Shown piece after piece: positions 51,206 to 58,430 of a stretch of 64,000 bases of DNA. The stretch lies in NCBI RefSeq assembly GCF_025506355.1, contig NZ_JANZYP010000003.1, positions 186,001-250,000 of the forward strand. The letters run 5' to 3'. Made by a program: the position numbers and the translations under genes. Positions within the stretch are counted from its first letter, which is position 1, and every line of letters starts with the position of its first letter. This stretch comes from Sphaerisporangium corydalis. GTDB lineage: Bacteria; Actinomycetota; Actinomycetes; Streptosporangiales; Streptosporangiaceae. Below the pieces are notes generated by a model. That model was given only the letters and a program-made list of their open reading frames with translations, made no database searches and was not told the DNA's origin.

Positions 51206-52213
51206 ATGGGAGGACGGGTGTCGGCACCTCGTTCGAGCCGCGGGTTCTCACCGGATGTCGCCGCGGCCTTGAGCCAGGCCGATCGCGGGATCCGCGCCCG
51301 CATGGGCAACCACCACGGCCTGTTCGACTACTGGCGCTTCGCCATGAGCACGATGTGCAGCGTGGACGCCTTCTACGTCGGCTTCTACCGGGAAGGCCGC
51401 AAGATCGTCTACCCGTACACCTTCGACGACACGATCACCGTCAAGGCGTACGTGCCTCCGGAGGTCTTCGGGTACGGGCCGACCGGGCAGGCCGCGTGGA
51501 TACTCCAGCACCGGCGCCCGTACACCTTCGGCAGCGACAACGGCCTGCTGCTGAACCGCGGGGTGGCCTTCGGCGACGAGCAGCGGTCCTCGGCCGACGC
51601 CATCACCATCCCGCTGTTCGAGGAGCGGGAGGGGTCCCCGGTGATCGGCCTGGCGTCCATCCAGACCTACAAGAGCCACGCCTACACCGACGAGCACGTG
51701 CGCGCCTTCGAGTGGACCGGCAGGTCGGTCGCCACCGTGCTCGCCCGCGAGCGGGAGGACGCGCTCAACCGCGAGGAGCTGGCCGCCCCCTCGGAGGGCT
51801 CGGCCGAGACCGACCAGCGGTCGGTCGCCGACGTCGTGCAGGACGTCTCGGCGATCCTGGCCGACCTGCACGGCAGGATCTGCGAGATCGAGGAGACCGT
51901 GCCGATCGAGTCGCACGAGCTGGTGCGCCTGGTACGGGACCTGCGGCGGCAGTGCGAGCGGGGCCAGACCGAGACCATGGATATCATCTCGCGGCCGTCC
52001 GTGCACGCCGAGAACCTTCTCAACTCGCTGTCGTCCAAGGAAAGGGAGATCGCCTTTCTGATCGCCCGGGGCGGCATGACGAACAAGGAGATCGCGGCCC
52101 AGGTTTACGTCACCGAATCGACCATCAAGGGCCATGTCTCCCGGATATTGCGGAAACTCGGAGTAGAGCAGCGTTCGGGTATCGCCTCGAAGCTGGAGCA
52201 TTTCTTCGAGTAG
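51206..52213 (+). CDS. GAF-LuxR (FixJ/NarL-type HTH) transcriptional regulator
   Basis: A 335-residue regulator. A GAF-like sensor (about 20-180: FDYWRFAMSTMCSVDAFYVG, VIGLASIQTYKSHAYTDEHV) is joined by a helical linker (VVQDVSAILADLHGRICEI) to a C-terminal LuxR HTH (LSSKEREIAFLIARGGMTNK, ESTIKGHVSRILRKLGV). There is no receiver domain, so it probably senses a small ligand or redox state directly. The ATG at 51206 is used; a GTG at 51218 immediately after GGGAGGA is an alternative start. Confidence 0.9.
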   Translation: MGGRVSAPRSSRGFSPDVAAALSQADRGIRARMGNHHGLFDYWRFAMSTMCSVDAFYVGFYREGRKIVYPYTFDDTITVKAYVPPEVFGYGPTGQAAWILQHRRPYTFGSDNGLLLNRGVAFGDEQRSSADAITIPLFEEREGSPVIGLASIQTYKSHAYTDEHVRAFEWTGRSVATVLAREREDALNREELAAPSEGSAETDQRSVADVVQDVSAILADLHGRICEIEETVPIESHELVRLVRDLRRQCERGQTETMDIISRPSVHAENLLNSLSSKEREIAFLIARGGMTNKEIAAQVYVTESTIKGHVSRILRKLGVEQRSGIASKLEHFFE

Positions 52214-52405
52214 CGGCACCCCTTAAGAACCCCGCCGCCCGCCGGGCGATATCCGGCCGGCCGCGCCGGAACATGGCTCTGTGCACGTGTGTTGCTCGTG
52301 GAGTGCAAGACACGTGCAGATGCACGTTCCGAAGTGCCTAAGGCGCGTCTCACGAGGTCAGCGGCCTTTCCGCCGTCCGGTAATTCGGCTATTCCCCGCG
52401 CCCGG

Positions 52406-52424
52406 GGGCGGGGAATCCCCGCCC
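52406..52424. terminator. Perfect hairpin downstream of the GAF-LuxR gene
   Basis: GGGCGGGG and CCCCGCCC arms (8 bp, perfect) with a three-base AAT loop, 193 bp after the regulator stop. Fourteen bases further is TAGTACTTAGTACT (52437-52450), a 7-bp direct repeat made of two AGTACT palindromes. The pair may mark the end of one unit and an operator for the next gene at 52623. Confidence 0.45.
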
Positions 52425-52622
52425 GGCGGGCCGGAGTAGTACTTAGTACTGAACCTTCCCCGCGAAAACCCGCCGTCGATGTGTGGGCTTTGGATGATCG
52501 GTCCGGATATTGTCCTTATGTCAAGAGGGAGGGGTTTGTCCGTACCTGGCGGCTTTACGGCCGTCGACGCGAACGACGGTCGCGAAGTCGTGGAGGCTAC
52601 GGGCACAGGCAAGGAGCTGGCC

Positions 52623-53216
52623 ATGGAGGGGTTGACCATCGCCATCCTCATGATCACGTTGTTTTCCGGAGTTTTCTTCTCCTGGCGGAACCGCCAGGGG
52701 GAAGTCGCGCTGGAGCCCGTCGCCGGCGATTTCCCGCTCACTCCGGAAAGGGCCGCGGAGATCGCGGTGGAGGCTGGTCTGACGGCGAGGGAAAGAGTGC
52801 TGGGAAGGACGGTGCCCGTGGTGCGGACCGCGGGCGGGCTGAGGTTCGAGATCAGGTGCAGGGCGGGGAAGGTGGCCTTCGAGATCCGGGAATCGGGCTC
52901 GGCGCACAGCCGGGTCGCCGGTCGCGCGGAGGAGATCGCCATCATCCGGCTGCCCGAGCTGGGAGGGCTCGGTACGTCCTCGACCAACGTCCTCTACAAG
53001 AAGATGGGCATGCCGCGCGACCCCGCGAAGCTGCTCCGGCGGCGGGAGAGGGTGTTCCGCGCCCTTGAGCGGGCGTCCTGCGGCGACGGCCATGACGGCG
53101 TGGCCGGGGGGGGGGGGGGGCCCCCGGCCCCCCCCGGGGGGGGGCCCGGGTGCGGGGGCGGGTGGCGCGCGCCGGGTGGCGCCGCCCGGCGGGGTGCGGC
53201 GAAACCGGGCGCGTGA
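52623..53216 (+). CDS. Membrane-anchored protein of unknown function, uncertain C-terminus
   Basis: ATG at 52623 with GGAG eight bases upstream gives MEGLTIAILMITLFSGVFFS, an N-terminal membrane helix, followed by a soluble region of ~120 residues (AGDFPLTPERAAEIAVEAGL, GGLRFEIRCRAGKVAFEIRE, FRALERASC). No family recognised. From about residue 160 the frame runs through a 15-G homopolymer and further G and C runs, giving an implausible Gly/Pro tail; the true end could be elsewhere if the tract length is wrong. A 48-codon longer frame starts at 52479. Confidence 0.5.
   Translation: MEGLTIAILMITLFSGVFFSWRNRQGEVALEPVAGDFPLTPERAAEIAVEAGLTARERVLGRTVPVVRTAGGLRFEIRCRAGKVAFEIRESGSAHSRVAGRAEEIAIIRLPELGGLGTSSTNVLYKKMGMPRDPAKLLRRRERVFRALERASCGDGHDGVAGGGGGPPAPPGGGPGCGGGWRAPGGAARRGAAKPGA
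53106..53150. repeat. Homopolymeric G/C tract
   Basis: G15, C5, G2, C8, G9, C3 and G3 in direct succession. The tract is self-complementary (C5 and C8 runs against G15 and G9) and uninterrupted by A or T for 45 bases. It lies in the 3' part of the preceding frame, about 115 bp before the convergent ThDP gene's stop. It may be a strong structured terminator, a slippage-prone tract, or an assembly artefact. Confidence 0.85.
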
Positions 53217-53266
53217 CCGGGCGGACGGCAGGGCGCGCGTTCCGGGGGGGACGCGCGCCGGCCGGC

Positions 53267-54952
53267 TCAGTCGGTGGCGATCCGCACGTCCACGACCGAT
53301 GACCGGCCCGACTCGACGGCCGACAGGCCACGCCGCAGGGCGGCGACCAGGCCGGCGCGATCGGTGACGGTCTCACCGTCCGCGTGGCACGCGCGCGCTA
53401 CCGCCGCGAAATCCGGCGGCGCGCTGAACCTCGTCCCCTCGGCGTCCCCCCGCGTGGCGGACAGCCCCTGCGGGAACAGCTCGAAGACCGGCAGCCTGCT
53501 GGCCCGGTAGCCGTCGTTGTTCAGCACGACCGCCATGATCGGGGCCCCGGCCTCGGCGGCCAGGCACAGCGCGGCCGTCGGCACGCCGAACATGAAGCTG
53601 CCGTCGCCGACCACGGTGACCACCCGGGCGCCCGGCGAGGCCATGCTGACGCCGACCGCCCCCGCCAGACCCCAGCCGAGGCCCGGCGAACCGGTGCCGT
53701 ACATGGTGGCGGGCCGGGTGCGGTCCAGCGTCTCGTGCAGGACGCGGGCGCTGGTCACCGCCTCCTCGATCACCAGGTCGTCCGCGCGCAGGACCTCGTT
53801 CAGCGCGGCCACGACCTCGTGGACGGTGATCGGCCCGTCCGCCGGGACGGGCGGCGCGGCGGGGCGCGCGGCCTCGGGCCGTCCCGGCGGCGGCATGGTG
53901 TGCCCCATCTCCTCCAGCCGCTCGGCGATCTGGCCGAGCGCCGTCGGGCCGTCGGCGGTCACCGACACGTCCACGGGGAACGTCCACATCGGCATGTCGG
54001 TCTTCAGCGGGTCGGCGTCGATGTGGACGATCGTGGCGTCCGTGGGCTCGGTGAACCTCGGGATCCACGGCACGTCGGCGTCGACCACGATGATCAGGTC
54101 GGCCTCCTCGACGGCCCGCTGCCCGTCCGCCGCCGCCAGCAGGTTCATCGGGTGCGACGTCGAGATGTTCACGCAGCCCGTCTCGGCGAGGTCGATGACC
54201 CGGACCCCGGCGAGGTCGGCCAGGCGGGTGACCGCCAGGAATCCCTCGGGGCGCCGGCCGGCCTTGCCGGTGATGAGCAGCGGGCGCCCGGCCTCGGCCA
54301 GCCGGTCGGCGATCCAGCGCACGGTGTCGGCGTCCGCTGCGGGCGGGCGCGGCACGGCGTACCTGGTCGTGCGGCCCGGCTCGGGGGCGGGCGGGTCCAT
54401 CAGGACGTCGCGCGAGACCATCAGGTACGCGGGGCCCGGCCGCCCGCCCGTCGCGACCTGCACCGCGCGGCCGACGGCCCTGGCCAGCATGGCGGGCCGG
54501 GTGATCTCCATGACCCACTTGGCGTACCCGCGTACCGTGCCGGCCTGGTCGGGGACGTCCTGCTGCCAGTGGATCGTGTGCGAGCGCCCGCCGGGCGCGC
54601 CCGGCTCCTCGGCGTACGGCGTCTTCCCGGCGATGACGATCACCCCGGCCTGGTCGCGCATCGCGTTGTGCATCATGGCGCCGAGGTTCTGCGTGCCGAC
54701 GTCGACGTGGACGAACACGCACTGCGGGCGGCGGGTGACCTGCCAGTACCCGTGGGCCGCGGCCAGGGCGACCGACTCGTACGAACAGGTGATGATCTTC
54801 GGGATGGCCACGCCCGCCTTCGCGAGCGTGGCGACCGCCTCCTGGAGCGGGGCGGAGTCGGTGCCGGGGTTGAGGAAGAGATGCTCGACGCCGTGCCGGG
54901 CCAGCAGCCACAGCAGGTGCTCGGCCGTCGTCGCCGGCTGGAAGTCCTCCAC
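53267..54952 (-). CDS. Thiamine diphosphate-dependent enzyme (acetolactate synthase-like)
   Basis: A 561-residue ThDP enzyme. The N-terminal Pyr domain has the cofactor-activating Glu in CSYESVALAAAHGYW, a central domain follows (GRPLLITGKAGRRPEG), and the PP domain holds VVGDGSFMFGVPTAA with Asn-Asn in MAVVLNNDGYRAS, the GDG-x26-NN motif. It is diverged from IlvB; benzoylformate decarboxylase, sulfoacetaldehyde or oxalyl-type lyases remain possible. The GTG at 54952 is chosen for the GAGGAG site seven bases upstream; frames upstream of it are non-coding. It is monocistronic, its promoter region being the AT-rich 54960-55010 stretch. Confidence 0.88.
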   Translation of the reverse strand: MEDFQPATTAEHLLWLLARHGVEHLFLNPGTDSAPLQEAVATLAKAGVAIPKIITCSYESVALAAAHGYWQVTRRPQCVFVHVDVGTQNLGAMMHNAMRDQAGVIVIAGKTPYAEEPGAPGGRSHTIHWQQDVPDQAGTVRGYAKWVMEITRPAMLARAVGRAVQVATGGRPGPAYLMVSRDVLMDPPAPEPGRTTRYAVPRPPAADADTVRWIADRLAEAGRPLLITGKAGRRPEGFLAVTRLADLAGVRVIDLAETGCVNISTSHPMNLLAAADGQRAVEEADLIIVVDADVPWIPRFTEPTDATIVHIDADPLKTDMPMWTFPVDVSVTADGPTALGQIAERLEEMGHTMPPPGRPEAARPAAPPVPADGPITVHEVVAALNEVLRADDLVIEEAVTSARVLHETLDRTRPATMYGTGSPGLGWGLAGAVGVSMASPGARVVTVVGDGSFMFGVPTAALCLAAEAGAPIMAVVLNNDGYRASRLPVFELFPQGLSATRGDAEGTRFSAPPDFAAVARACHADGETVTDRAGLVAALRRGLSAVESGRSSVVDVRIATD

Positions 54953-55068
54953 GCGGTTTCTCCTCTTATCCACATTTATCGTCATATATCCCGCTGTACT
55001 TGTGGAAGCCGAGCGTAGAAGATCAGCGCCCGCCCGTCTCCCCCGAGTACGCGCCCAGGACCCGACGG

Positions 55069-55178
55069 CCACGGGACCACCCTCGCGGGGCACGCGCGTC
55101 ACGAGCCGATGGACCGCATGACCACGGGCGCGGCCACCCTCCCGGGGCACGCGCTTCAGGAGCCGATGTACCGCAGGA
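55069..55178. repeat. ~55-bp imperfect tandem duplication at the end of the response-regulator gene
   Basis: Unit 1 (55069-55121) and unit 2 (55122-55178) share CCACGGG, CCACCCTC, GGGGCACGCGC and GAGCCGATG in the same order. Unit 2 includes the stop codon and last codons of the response regulator; unit 1 lies just beyond it and so is an extra non-coding copy of the gene's 3' end. Confidence 0.8.
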
Positions 55179-55800
55179 CCGCCAGCACGCGGCGGCTGTA
55201 CCCGGTGACGTGCGACAGGCCGAGCTTGTCGAAGATGGCGTTCACGTGCTTCTCGACCGCGCTCTGCGACACATGCAGCCGCGCGGCCACCGACGCGTTG
55301 GTGAACCCCTGCGCCATGTGGTCGAGCACCGCGCGCTCCCTCGGCGTCAGCGTGCCCAGCGGGTCGGCGTGCGTCGTGCGGGCCAGCAGCCGGCGCACCA
55401 CCTCGGGGTCGAACGCGGCCCCTCCCGCGCCCACCCTCTCCAGCGCGTCCAGGAAGTCCGACACCTGGGCCACCCTGTCCTTCAGCAGGTAGCCCACGCC
55501 GTCCACGTCCCCGCCCATCAGCTCGGTCGCGTACCGGTTCTCGACGTACTGCGACAGCACCAGCACCGCCGTGCCCGGCCACCTGCGCCGGATCTCCAGC
55601 GCCGCGCGCAGCCCCTCGTCGGTGTGGGTCGGCGGCATCCGCACGTCGGCCACCACGACGTCCGGCCGGTGCTCCGCGACCGCCTCCACCAGCGCGGCGG
55701 CGTCGCCGACCGACGCCGGCACCTCGTGCCCCTCCTCCAGCAGCAGCCGTACCAGCCCCTCGCGCAGCAGCGTGGAGTCCTCGGCCAGGATCACGCGCAC
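55156..55800 (-). CDS. NarL/FixJ-family response regulator
   Basis: A 214-residue response regulator. The receiver domain has acidic AEDSTLLREGL, the phospho-acceptor Asp in VVVADVRMPPT and Lys in GYLLKDRV; the LuxR HTH is LTPRERAVLDHMAQGFTN and SAVEKHVNAIFDKLGL. The GTG at 55800 gives MRVILAEDS, matching the family start; a GTG at 55794 overlaps the kinase stop as GTGA. It is transcribed directly after its cognate kinase. Confidence 0.95.
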   Translation of the reverse strand: MRVILAEDSTLLREGLVRLLLEEGHEVPASVGDAAALVEAVAEHRPDVVVADVRMPPTHTDEGLRAALEIRRRWPGTAVLVLSQYVENRYATELMGGDVDGVGYLLKDRVAQVSDFLDALERVGAGGAAFDPEVVRRLLARTTHADPLGTLTPRERAVLDHMAQGFTNASVAARLHVSQSAVEKHVNAIFDKLGLSHVTGYSRRVLAVLRYIGS

Positions 55801-56963
55801 GGGAGCTCCGCGACGACGGTGGTCGGGCCCCCGGCGGGGCTGTCGAGGCGGAACCGGCCGTCCAGGGCGGCCACCCTGCGGGCCAGCCCGGACAGGCCGC
55901 TCCCCGCCGGGTCGGCCCCGCCATGACCGTCGTCGTCCACGCGCACGACCAGCATTGTCCCCTTCCGGGCCAGGCGGACGGTCACCAGCCCGGCGCCGGC
56001 GTGCTTGGCGGCGTTGGTGACCGCCTCGCACACCACGAAGTACGCGGCCGTCTCGATGGTCGGTGCCGGACGTCCGGTCAGGTCGTAGTCGATCCGCACC
56101 TCGACGGCGGCGCGCTCGGCGACGGTGGCGAGCGCCTCGCGCAGGCCCAGCGAGTCCAGCCCGCTCGGGTAGGCGCGCCACGCCACCTCCCGCAGGTCGC
56201 AGATCGCCTCCTTGGCCTCGTCATGCGCCTGCAGGAGCAACGCGTCCAGCAGCTCGGGGGAGCGTCCCCGGCGGGCCCTGCCGATGAGCATGGCGAGGGC
56301 GACCAGCCGCTGCTGCAGCCCGTCGTGCAGGTCGCGCTCGATGCGCCGCCGCTCCTGGTCCACGGCCGCGACGATCCCGGCCCTGGTCTCGGCCAGCTCG
56401 GCGATGCGCCGCTCCAGCAACTGGGTGGGGCTCGGGCCGAGCAGGCGCCTGGCCAGCGCGCGGTCCAGGGCCACCACCCCGACGATCCCGCTGACGTCGA
56501 GGAACAGCAGCACGACCCCGGCGACGCCCGTGTAGATCAGGATGGCCGGGGTCGGCGGGATGCCGTCGTAGTTCTCCTCCCGCAGCCAGCCCCACACCAG
56601 GCGCGCCCCCGTGCCCGCGCCGACGGCGAGCAGCAGCAGGACGGCGCCGCCCAGCATCCCCACCGGCCAGCGCGCCGCGACGTAGGCGAGGGCCCGGCGC
56701 CCGTCGTACGGATGTGACGGGCCGGGCCACGGCCCGCCGCCCGCGAACCGCAGCCGCCGCGCCTCCAGCGCGGCCAGCCGGCCGGCCCCGGCGAACACCA
56801 GGCGCGCCGCGGCCCGCCGCCCCCGCGCGCCGGTCGCGTACACGGGGGCGAGCGTCGCGGCGAGGACCAGGAAGGCCAGCTCCAGCAGGGCCGTCCCCGT
56901 GCCGGCCAGCAGTGCCGCCACCGCCCGCAGTCCCCGCCCCGTCATCCGCTCATCGTGGGACAT
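55791..56963 (-). CDS. DesK/NarX-type sensor histidine kinase
   Basis: A 390-residue HisKA_3 kinase. It has at least four membrane helices in two hydrophobic regions (about 12-40 and 100-165), the H-box ERRRIERDLHDGLQQRL with phospho-acceptor His, and the ATPase N-box CEAVTNAAKHAGAG with a G-box VDDDGHGGADP. The ATG at 56963 overlaps the DedA gene by 14 bp and its 3' end overlaps the response regulator. Signal unknown; members of this group often sense envelope or membrane stress, which fits the DedA neighbour. Confidence 0.94.
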   Translation of the reverse strand: MSHDERMTGRGLRAVAALLAGTGTALLELAFLVLAATLAPVYATGARGRRAAARLVFAGAGRLAALEARRLRFAGGGPWPGPSHPYDGRRALAYVAARWPVGMLGGAVLLLLAVGAGTGARLVWGWLREENYDGIPPTPAILIYTGVAGVVLLFLDVSGIVGVVALDRALARRLLGPSPTQLLERRIAELAETRAGIVAAVDQERRRIERDLHDGLQQRLVALAMLIGRARRGRSPELLDALLLQAHDEAKEAICDLREVAWRAYPSGLDSLGLREALATVAERAAVEVRIDYDLTGRPAPTIETAAYFVVCEAVTNAAKHAGAGLVTVRLARKGTMLVVRVDDDGHGGADPAGSGLSGLARRVAALDGRFRLDSPAGGPTTVVAELPCA

Positions 56964-57588
56964 GCCTGCCCTTGCGCCGTTCGGACAGCCGGACGGCCAC
57001 GAAGGTCACCAGGGCGAGCACGACGGCCCCGATGACGAGCTTCGACAGGATCCCCGCGTAACCCTCCACGAGGGACCAGTTCTCGCCGAGCTGGTGCCCC
57101 GCCATGACGAAGACGGTGTTCCAGATCAGGCTGCCCAGGCACGTGAGGGCGGTGAAGGTCACCAGGGGCATGCGCTCCACGCCCGCCGGCACCGAGATCA
57201 GGCTCCGGAAGATCGGGATCATCCGCCCGAAGAACACCGTCTTGGCGCCGTGCCTGCCGAACCACGCCTCGGCCTTCTCGATGTCGGCGACCTTGACCAG
57301 CGGCAGCCGCGCGGCGATCGCCACCGTGCGGTCCCGGCCGAGCATCGCCCCGACGGCGTACAGCGCGAGCGCGCCGACCACCGAGCCCAGGGTGGTCCAC
57401 AGCAGCGCGTCGAAAAGGCTCATGTCGCCCCTGCTCGCGGTGAACCCGGCCAGCGGGAGGATCACCTCGCTGGGCAGCGGGGGGAACAGGTTCTCCAGTG
57501 CGATGGCCAGGCCCGCTCCGGGCGCTCCGAGCTGCTCCATCAGTCCGATCGCCCATCCGGCGACCCCGTCAGGGGTGGTCGTGTCCAT
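56950..57588 (-). CDS. DedA/SNARE-associated family membrane protein
   Basis: A 212-residue DedA protein with re-entrant and membrane helices. LENLFPPLPSEVILPLAGF is the family hallmark, followed by GAMLGRDRTV, WFGRHGAKTVFFGRMIPIFR and the conserved arginine pair. The family is linked to lipid scrambling and proton-coupled transport in envelope homeostasis. The start at 57588 (MDTTTPDGVAGW) is used because the longer frame upstream is non-coding. It overlaps the downstream kinase gene, forming a three-gene unit with the two-component system. Confidence 0.93.
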   Translation of the reverse strand: MDTTTPDGVAGWAIGLMEQLGAPGAGLAIALENLFPPLPSEVILPLAGFTASRGDMSLFDALLWTTLGSVVGALALYAVGAMLGRDRTVAIAARLPLVKVADIEKAEAWFGRHGAKTVFFGRMIPIFRSLISVPAGVERMPLVTFTALTCLGSLIWNTVFVMAGHQLGENWSLVEGYAGILSKLVIGAVVLALVTFVAVRLSERRKGRHVPR

Positions 57589-57838
57589 GCCCCACAGGCT
57601 ATGCAAGATCAGACATATGGTGACATGAGGCCCGCCGCCGATCCGCCTGGCGGCTTCCCGCAGGCACGAGGTGCGGTGAACCACACCCCCGTGGCAGACG
57701 AGTGCGCGCCCTCGCGCCCGCGGCATCGGCGAACGCGGCCTTCTTCATTGGCCCGTTCCATTTGAGTAGGGGGTTACTCAGGCCGTCCGCGCTCCGCCTG
57801 CCTAGCGTCGAGGGCACCTGCTGAAAAAGGAGCCGATC

Positions 57839-58273
57839 ATGAACCTGAAGACCCTCCCGGCCCGTCGTCTCGGCCTGACGCTCGCCGCCGCGACCCTGAC
57901 CCTCTCGGCCACCTCCGTACCGGCGGCGTCGGCCGCGACGCTCGCCATCGCTCCCGCCTCCACCGCCTCGGCCGTCGTCCCGCTGGCGGCGCACTGGGGC
58001 ACCTTCGTCAAGAGCATGCGCTGGACCCACGCCAAATCGCTCGCCCAGAGTGCGCTGGCCTCCAACGGGTTCACCGAATGGGGACATCCCGGCAACATGG
58101 TCATCGGCTGGAACGGCAGGGCCGTCGTGCAGGTCTCCTTCTCCCCGCAGTCGAACTTCACCAGGGTCGCCTACTCGGTGACCGGGGTGTCCAGCAGCGA
58201 CTCCTCGGCCGCCGAACTGGCCCGCAACAACGTCAGGGCGACCATCGTGAAAAGCGTCTTCTTCGACGAATGA
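57839..58273 (+). CDS. Secreted 144-residue protein, no recognised family
   Basis: An Ala-rich signal peptide (NLKTLPARRLGLTLAAATLT and following, cleavage near AASAA) precedes a mature domain of ~100 residues with aromatic conserved-looking segments (FVKSMRWTHAKSLAQSAL, NMVIGWNGRAVVQVSF, FTRVAYSVTGVSSSDS). An AAGGAG ribosome site stands eight bases before the ATG. It is monocistronic and ends at a strong hairpin. No Cys, so no disulfides. Function unknown. Confidence 0.8.
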   Translation: MNLKTLPARRLGLTLAAATLTLSATSVPAASAATLAIAPASTASAVVPLAAHWGTFVKSMRWTHAKSLAQSALASNGFTEWGHPGNMVIGWNGRAVVQVSFSPQSNFTRVAYSVTGVSSSDSSAAELARNNVRATIVKSVFFDE

Positions 58274-58281
58274 CCCGCGCC

Positions 58282-58311
58282 GGCGGGCCAGGGTCCACCC
58301 CCTGGCCCGCC
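58282..58311 (+). terminator. Strong intrinsic-type hairpin after the secreted protein gene
   Basis: Perfect 12-bp arms GGCGGGCCAGGG and CCCTGGCCCGCC around a six-base loop, starting nine bases after the stop codon. No U tract follows. Confidence 0.8.
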
Positions 58312-58430
58312 TCCCGGGACGAACGCCACCTTTCCCGGGGCGGCCGCCGGGGCGCCGTACCGGGGGATCGCCGCCGTAGCATCCGAACGGGGAGTGATCG
58401 CGGTCGTTAGAGGAGCCGGGCCGGGGGCAG

